Assembly (NCBI GenBank): GCA_030630445.1
Contig: DAOVNC010000098.1
Span: 1 to 9,562 of the forward strand
Reading direction: 5' to 3'
Length of the DNA: 9,562 nt
Source of the DNA: Kiritimatiellales bacterium
GTDB lineage: Bacteria > Verrucomicrobiota > Kiritimatiellia > Kiritimatiellales > Pontiellaceae
Shown here: positions 6,337-9,562 of the stretch, piece after piece
Numbering within the stretch: the first letter of the stretch is position 1
How the letters are laid out: each line of letters begins with the position of its first letter
Notes under the pieces: generated by a model
Seen by the model: the letters and a program-made list of their open reading frames with translations, nothing else
Databases searched by the model: none
What the model was told of the DNA's origin: nothing
Program-made: the position numbers and the translations under genes

Positions 6337-8640
6337 CTATTGCGAAAGGGCGGTTTCCCGTGTCCATTTCTTGAGCAGGAGCTGGGGGTATTCCAAGGTA
6401 TGGTTGAATTTCAAAGACAGGTTGAAGAACGATTTTCGATGGGCGGGGAATTTAAAGCCAAGGGAGGTGCAGAGAATGGCCTTCTCCTCCGGCAGGATGC
6501 GGAGATCGAGCAGTTGTTTGATCGAGGGGGGCGTTTCGCTGGAGAGGATGGAGGTTGCTTCCCTCTGGGCCAATGTCGATTTTCCGAGTTCGGCAATGGC
6601 TTTGGCTAGTTCGGTTTCGGCGATTCCGGGATATCCATGGTGGCTGGCGGCGCAATAGAGGATAAGGTGCGCGGTATATTCGTGGTCTTCGTTTTTGCTA
6701 AGAAGGTTGTGGGCCGCTTCTATTTCTCCTGTACGGAGGAGGCGCTGAAGGGGGGCATTTCCCCGGCCGGATGCCAGAAGGTTTTCGAGATAGTCGGTCG
6801 CGTTGCCGACCGCATAGAAGCGGGCGGCATAGAAGTAGGCATTCCAGCGACCACCGGGGTCTGGAAAGCTTTCCATGGCTTCAATGGCCAACTTGTGTTC
6901 GCCGATCAGCGTGAGGTATTTTATTTTTTCCGCAACCCACTCGCCATTGCCGGGATCTGACTCAAGGTTGTTTTGGACTTGGCGAAGCAGGTGGTCGTAG
7001 TGGCGCAATGCAAGGTGAACTTGTTTGTCGAGTTCCTTGAATTCCGGATTGTCCGGCGATTGTTCCGCTGCTTTTTCACAGAAAAGCAGTGCCTCCTTGA
7101 ACTCCCCTGAGCAGAGCAGGTCGTATGCGATGGCGTGGTAGCCTAGGCCGTGGCTACCTGTTCCTTTTTCGGATTTTTCGAAAAGCAACCGTGCCGTGTT
7201 ACGGTTTCGGGCAACGCGGCCAAGCAGGTAGTAGTATCCGGGCATGTCCGGATGGGATTTGCAAAGCATGGCGTATTCGGTCTGCAAGTCATGCTCGGGC
7301 CGCCGGGTTTCCATAAAACTCTGGTAGAAGCAGTGCCATGCAGGCAAAGGGGGTAGAACGCTCTTGCCATGTTGCAGGAAAGCAAGCACCTGATCCGTAG
7401 TCAGATCGCTTGTTGCAATCTTGATCAGGTTCTCCATTTCCGCCCCCGAGGGGTCGATCATGAGTACGCGGCGGGCATACATGGCTGCATCGCCAGGGTC
7501 GCCGTGTGCGCGGAGAAACTCCACCATTTCAACGTGGCTGCCCGGCACATGGTTGAATAGTCGGGATCGGGCGGAATGCCTGGAGCCCACCCATGCCGGG
7601 AAGCCGGAAAAGGGATCATCGACATTCTCGAGTGCATTGATCACTTTCCCGAACAGGTAGCGATTCGTTGTTTGTCCTTCAAATAGGGTTTCCTCAACCA
7701 TTACCGCGATGGCGTCGGGATTCAATACGAGTACGTGGTCACCAAACTTTTGCTTAAGTATCGACAGTTTATAGTTGAACAATATTGGCGTTGTGTGGCC
7801 AAGCAACCCATGCGTTTGCATTTGGTGTTTCCCGAGGCGCAACTTGATGCGTTTGAGCTCATATGGACGGAGCCGGTATAGGTTGCCGTCAATCTCGACG
7901 GAGCAGGGCTTTGGTGCACCGCTGACGAGCCACGCAGTATGGTTGCGCATGGCGGATATGCCGTTCGCGACGAGAGCGATGAGCAAACAGGCCGTGACGG
8001 CCATCACGAATGCATAGGGACGCCACATTGATTCGGGGCGGAGGCTATGCGTCGCCATGCGCTCTGGATCCTTTTTTTCACGCAGTGACTGGCAGAGGGC
8101 GAGCAGCTCCTCTGCCCGCGGCCCAGCGCCCAGAACGATCGCCTTGCGGCAATAGGTTTCCGCTTTGGCATAGTGACCAAAGCGGCAGAACCCCTGGGCG
8201 ATTACCAGCTGCACCTGCATGTGGGTTTCGAAACGGCGTCCATACGACTGCTCAAGATCCATGAACCACGACTCTTCGTTGTATACCATCAAGGTATGCA
8301 ATCCGTTCAGCGCCGTATCCGGGTTGTCGGCATCGGATGAAAAACCCTCCATCATTCCCGCCAAATCCTTTGCACGCAGCTTCCGGTATTTACGGTTGGA
8401 AGTCATGCCATGCTCGCCGCAATGCGAACATTCGTCTAGAATGCGTATTTTGCCGAGAGGGATCAGTGGAAATTGTAGCAGATTCAGAAACCTGCCCGTC
8501 CTATAGGAGCTGAGAACAGTCAACTTCCGGCACACATCGCAAACGGCGTGGTGCGAAACAATTTCCTGCTTCCCATAAAAGCCTGTGCCGAAAAAATCTT
8601 TCATAAAACCCATCCCGAAACACCGTCCTTTTCCAAACAT
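6337..8640 (-). CDS. Zinc-ribbon, single-TM, TPR-repeat membrane protein
   Basis: 767 residues. The N-terminal module is a treble-clef/zinc-ribbon type: CDVC (34-37) and CSHC (71-74) flank a hydrophobic stretch (FLNLLQFPLIPLGKIRILDE), a layout known from membrane-associated zinc-ribbon proteins. A short TPR-like stretch follows (about 110-185), then one TM helix (about 209-229, YAFVMAVTACLLIALVANGI). Next is a PEGA-like beta domain (about 234-310: WLVSGAPKPCSVEIDGNLYRLRPYE, ending VLNPDAIAV). The rest (~340-767) is alpha-helical with TPR-type pairs such as ALLFCEKAAEQSPDNPEF. The architecture recalls large uncharacterised Planctomycetes/Verrucomicrobia proteins; it is probably a protein-protein scaffold at the inner membrane. 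The start at 8640 has only a weak ribosome site (GAG, 4 bases away); Met13 at 8604, directly before the FFGTGFYG stretch, is a plausible alternative. It lies 71 bases downstream of gspG on the same strand with no terminator between, so co-transcription is likely. Confidence 0.75.
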   Translation of the reverse strand: MFGKGRCFGMGFMKDFFGTGFYGKQEIVSHHAVCDVCRKLTVLSSYRTGRFLNLLQFPLIPLGKIRILDECSHCGEHGMTSNRKYRKLRAKDLAGMMEGFSSDADNPDTALNGLHTLMVYNEESWFMDLEQSYGRRFETHMQVQLVIAQGFCRFGHYAKAETYCRKAIVLGAGPRAEELLALCQSLREKKDPERMATHSLRPESMWRPYAFVMAVTACLLIALVANGISAMRNHTAWLVSGAPKPCSVEIDGNLYRLRPYELKRIKLRLGKHQMQTHGLLGHTTPILFNYKLSILKQKFGDHVLVLNPDAIAVMVEETLFEGQTTNRYLFGKVINALENVDDPFSGFPAWVGSRHSARSRLFNHVPGSHVEMVEFLRAHGDPGDAAMYARRVLMIDPSGAEMENLIKIATSDLTTDQVLAFLQHGKSVLPPLPAWHCFYQSFMETRRPEHDLQTEYAMLCKSHPDMPGYYYLLGRVARNRNTARLLFEKSEKGTGSHGLGYHAIAYDLLCSGEFKEALLFCEKAAEQSPDNPEFKELDKQVHLALRHYDHLLRQVQNNLESDPGNGEWVAEKIKYLTLIGEHKLAIEAMESFPDPGGRWNAYFYAARFYAVGNATDYLENLLASGRGNAPLQRLLRTGEIEAAHNLLSKNEDHEYTAHLILYCAASHHGYPGIAETELAKAIAELGKSTLAQREATSILSSETPPSIKQLLDLRILPEEKAILCTSLGFKFPAHRKSFFNLSLKFNHTLEYPQLLLKKWTRETALSQ

Positions 8641-8711
8641 CGCACTCGTTTTCAGAGTACAGTTAATTAAGTCGTGGTTTCAAGAGTGTTTATTCGTTTT
8701 TGCGGCGGTGA

Positions 8712-9173
8712 TCAATCATCCAGCAAGACATAGACATCATCGCTGTCATAGCTGTTGCGTCCGGCACCGTTAGGGCCGAAGGAACCCACGACGACGCGCA
8801 TGACCCCATCGACGAGATAGTCGGGATCGAAGAAATAGGGATTGCCCCACGGATCCTTGATTTCACCACCATAGTAGGGACCCTTCCACTCGTTATACGT
8901 TCCATCCGTATCCAGCAACCCGCAACGCGCCAGTGAAATATCCCACATCTCCGTGCTGCCACCCGTCGTCCGGGGTTGGGCATTTGGCCATTTACCGCTA
9001 TCCCACGCCAACTGCAAAACCGCGGTAGAAATCATCTCAAGCTCGATTCTGGCCTCTTTGATTCTTGAACTCTGAACCCCCTTGAGTATCGCCGGGACAC
9101 CGATCCCGGCCAGCAATCCGATAATGCCCACAACCACCATGATTTCAACCAGTGTAAATCCTCTTTGTTTCAT
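8712..9173 (-). CDS. gspG: GspG-like major pseudopilin (type II secretion)
   Basis: 153 residues, close to the usual GspG length of about 145. MKQRG|FTLVE gives a 5-residue leader, Gly at -1, Phe +1 and Glu at +5. The hydrophobic helix IMVVVGIIGLLAGIGVPAI follows, with the Pro at 27 typical of this class. After the helix come SSRIKEARIELEMISTAVLQL, a GspG-like amphipathic segment, and KDPWGNPYFFDPDY (106-119), the conserved DPWGNPY core. The C-terminus (GSFGPNGAGRNSYDSDDVYV) resembles the Ca2+-binding loop region of GspG. It should be processed by prepilin peptidase and form the periplasmic pseudopilus shaft that pushes substrates through the secretin. AGAGGTG lies 4-6 bases before the start. 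A sigma-54-like element lies 69 bases upstream. First gene of a probable operon with the TPR protein. Generic H-X-DG pilin-like proteins also occur in this phylum, so the exact filament served is uncertain. Confidence 0.85.
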   Translation of the reverse strand: MKQRGFTLVEIMVVVGIIGLLAGIGVPAILKGVQSSRIKEARIELEMISTAVLQLAWDSGKWPNAQPRTTGGSTEMWDISLARCGLLDTDGTYNEWKGPYYGGEIKDPWGNPYFFDPDYLVDGVMRVVVGSFGPNGAGRNSYDSDDVYVLLDD

Positions 9174-9241
9174 CTAGCACCTCTTTTGACTACATGCCTA
9201 TGAATAAGCCCGCCAGCGCGCACTTCCTCACAATCTATTAC

Positions 9242-9256
9242 GCAGTTCCCATGCCA
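9242..9256 (-). promoter_or_regulatory. Sigma-54-like promoter upstream of gspG
   Basis: Read on the minus strand, TGGCATG-N4-CTGC matches 9 of the 11 core RpoN positions. The GG and GC pairs are spaced by exactly 10 bases. The predicted start is near 9230, leaving a leader of about 57 nt that ends in a good ribosome site. It is weaker than the element at 1376-1390, but has the right position and spacing. Confidence 0.55.
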
Positions 9257-9287
9257 TGCCGATACGAAAATTTTGCCCGGTGAACAG

Positions 9288-9440
9288 ACCCTAGCGCGGC
9301 AGAGCCGCTTTGGAGTGCGGTGGCAACCGAAGGGCGACACCGCTTTCCGGTTGATCTGCAATCCGTTGCATCGCCAAAGCGCAGTCGCACCTCTCGGCTT
9401 GCCTGCGCACTCCAAAGCGGCTTTGCCGCGACAATAGGGT
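9288..9440. repeat. 153-bp imperfect inverted-repeat element (REP/MITE-like)
   Basis: Arms begin and end with ACCCTA/TAGGGT. The core of the left arm, GCGGCAGAGCCGC continuing to 9319 (9296-9319), is the reverse complement of 9406-9429 with one mismatch in 24. The similarity extends to about 35-40 bases with an indel. A second hairpin, GCGGTG (9317-9322) with CACCGC (9338-9343), lies inside. The arm sequence (CTTTGGAGTGCGGTGGCAA) belongs to a type I remember as dispersed in Verrucomicrobia genomes. No transposase gene is present. Open frames on the minus strand here are by-products of GC-rich repeat sequence, not genes. Confidence 0.7.
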
Positions 9441-9454
9441 TTCTCAATAAGCTA

Positions 9455-9468
9455 CCGCCTAAAGGCGG
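9455..9468. repeat. Short hairpin, part of a second possible dispersed motif
   Basis: CCGCCT (9455-9460) and AGGCGG (9463-9468) form a tight 6-bp palindrome within GCTACCGCCTAAAGGCGGGA. On the minus strand it reads GTAGTCCCGCCTTTAGGCGG, a phrase I associate with interspersed repeats of Verrucomicrobia. It lies 15 bases beyond the larger inverted repeat. The remaining bases to 9562 show nothing recognisable. Confidence 0.45.
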
Positions 9469-9562
9469 GACTACATACCCAGCCCAACAGTAGGCCCCGC
9501 TCATAAAAATGACCCAATATCGCGCTTTCCCCATTCCAAAACTGAAAAAATTCGCAGATCTG

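Noticed and set aside
9170..9534. Two overlapping minus-strand open frames of 81 and 98 codons at the right end
   Set aside because: They run through the inverted-repeat element and hairpin, have Arg/Cys-rich composition with no domain pattern and no ribosome site; they are by-products of the repeat.
1..9562. CRISPR array, integrase or transposase genes, phage genes
   Set aside because: No regularly spaced repeats and no coding frames with such motifs were found.

Overview
The window is a bacterial chromosome segment of medium-high G+C. My best guess is the PVC group, probably Verrucomicrobiota/Kiritimatiellota (Pontiella-like). Three things point that way: a secreted multiheme cytochrome with a C-terminal beta domain ending in an FYRI-type tail, unusually large pseudopilins carrying extra jelly-roll or solenoid domains, and GC-rich dispersed inverted repeats of a kind I associate with Verrucomicrobia. 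This is recognition from memory, not a database result.

Layout. Positions 1-1182 (+) hold the 3' part of a c-type cytochrome gene, closed by a strong hairpin/T-tract terminator (1208-1257). A near-perfect sigma-54 promoter (1376-1390) then precedes a tight three-gene operon of minor pseudopilins, 1434-5206 (+), in GspI/PilV-like, GspJ/PilW-like, GspK/PilX-like order. The last two carry large extra ectodomains. A 14-bp GC-rich hairpin (5243-5278) ends the operon. A lone lipoprotein of a conserved uncharacterised type follows at 5334-6053 (+) and may have a leaderless mRNA. A convergent intergenic gap (6054-6336) contains an 89-nt element able to fold into a three-way junction with a possible pseudoknot; it is the least explained sequence here. 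On the minus strand, a GspG-like major pseudopilin (9173-8712) is followed by a zinc-ribbon/TM/TPR membrane protein (8640-6337). A second, weaker sigma-54-like promoter lies upstream of gspG (9242-9256). The right end (9288-9480) is non-coding and carries a 153-bp inverted-repeat element and a small hairpin.

How the genes may work together. The I-J-K-type proteins are expected to form the initiating tip of a type II secretion or type IV pilus-like filament, and GspG its shaft. Both pseudopilin loci seem to be sigma-54 controlled, which suggests co-regulation although they lie on opposite strands. No secretin, ATPase, platform protein or prepilin peptidase gene lies in the window, so this is an accessory or dispersed pseudopilin set. 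The enlarged tip proteins suggest a surface-binding filament, but that is inference.
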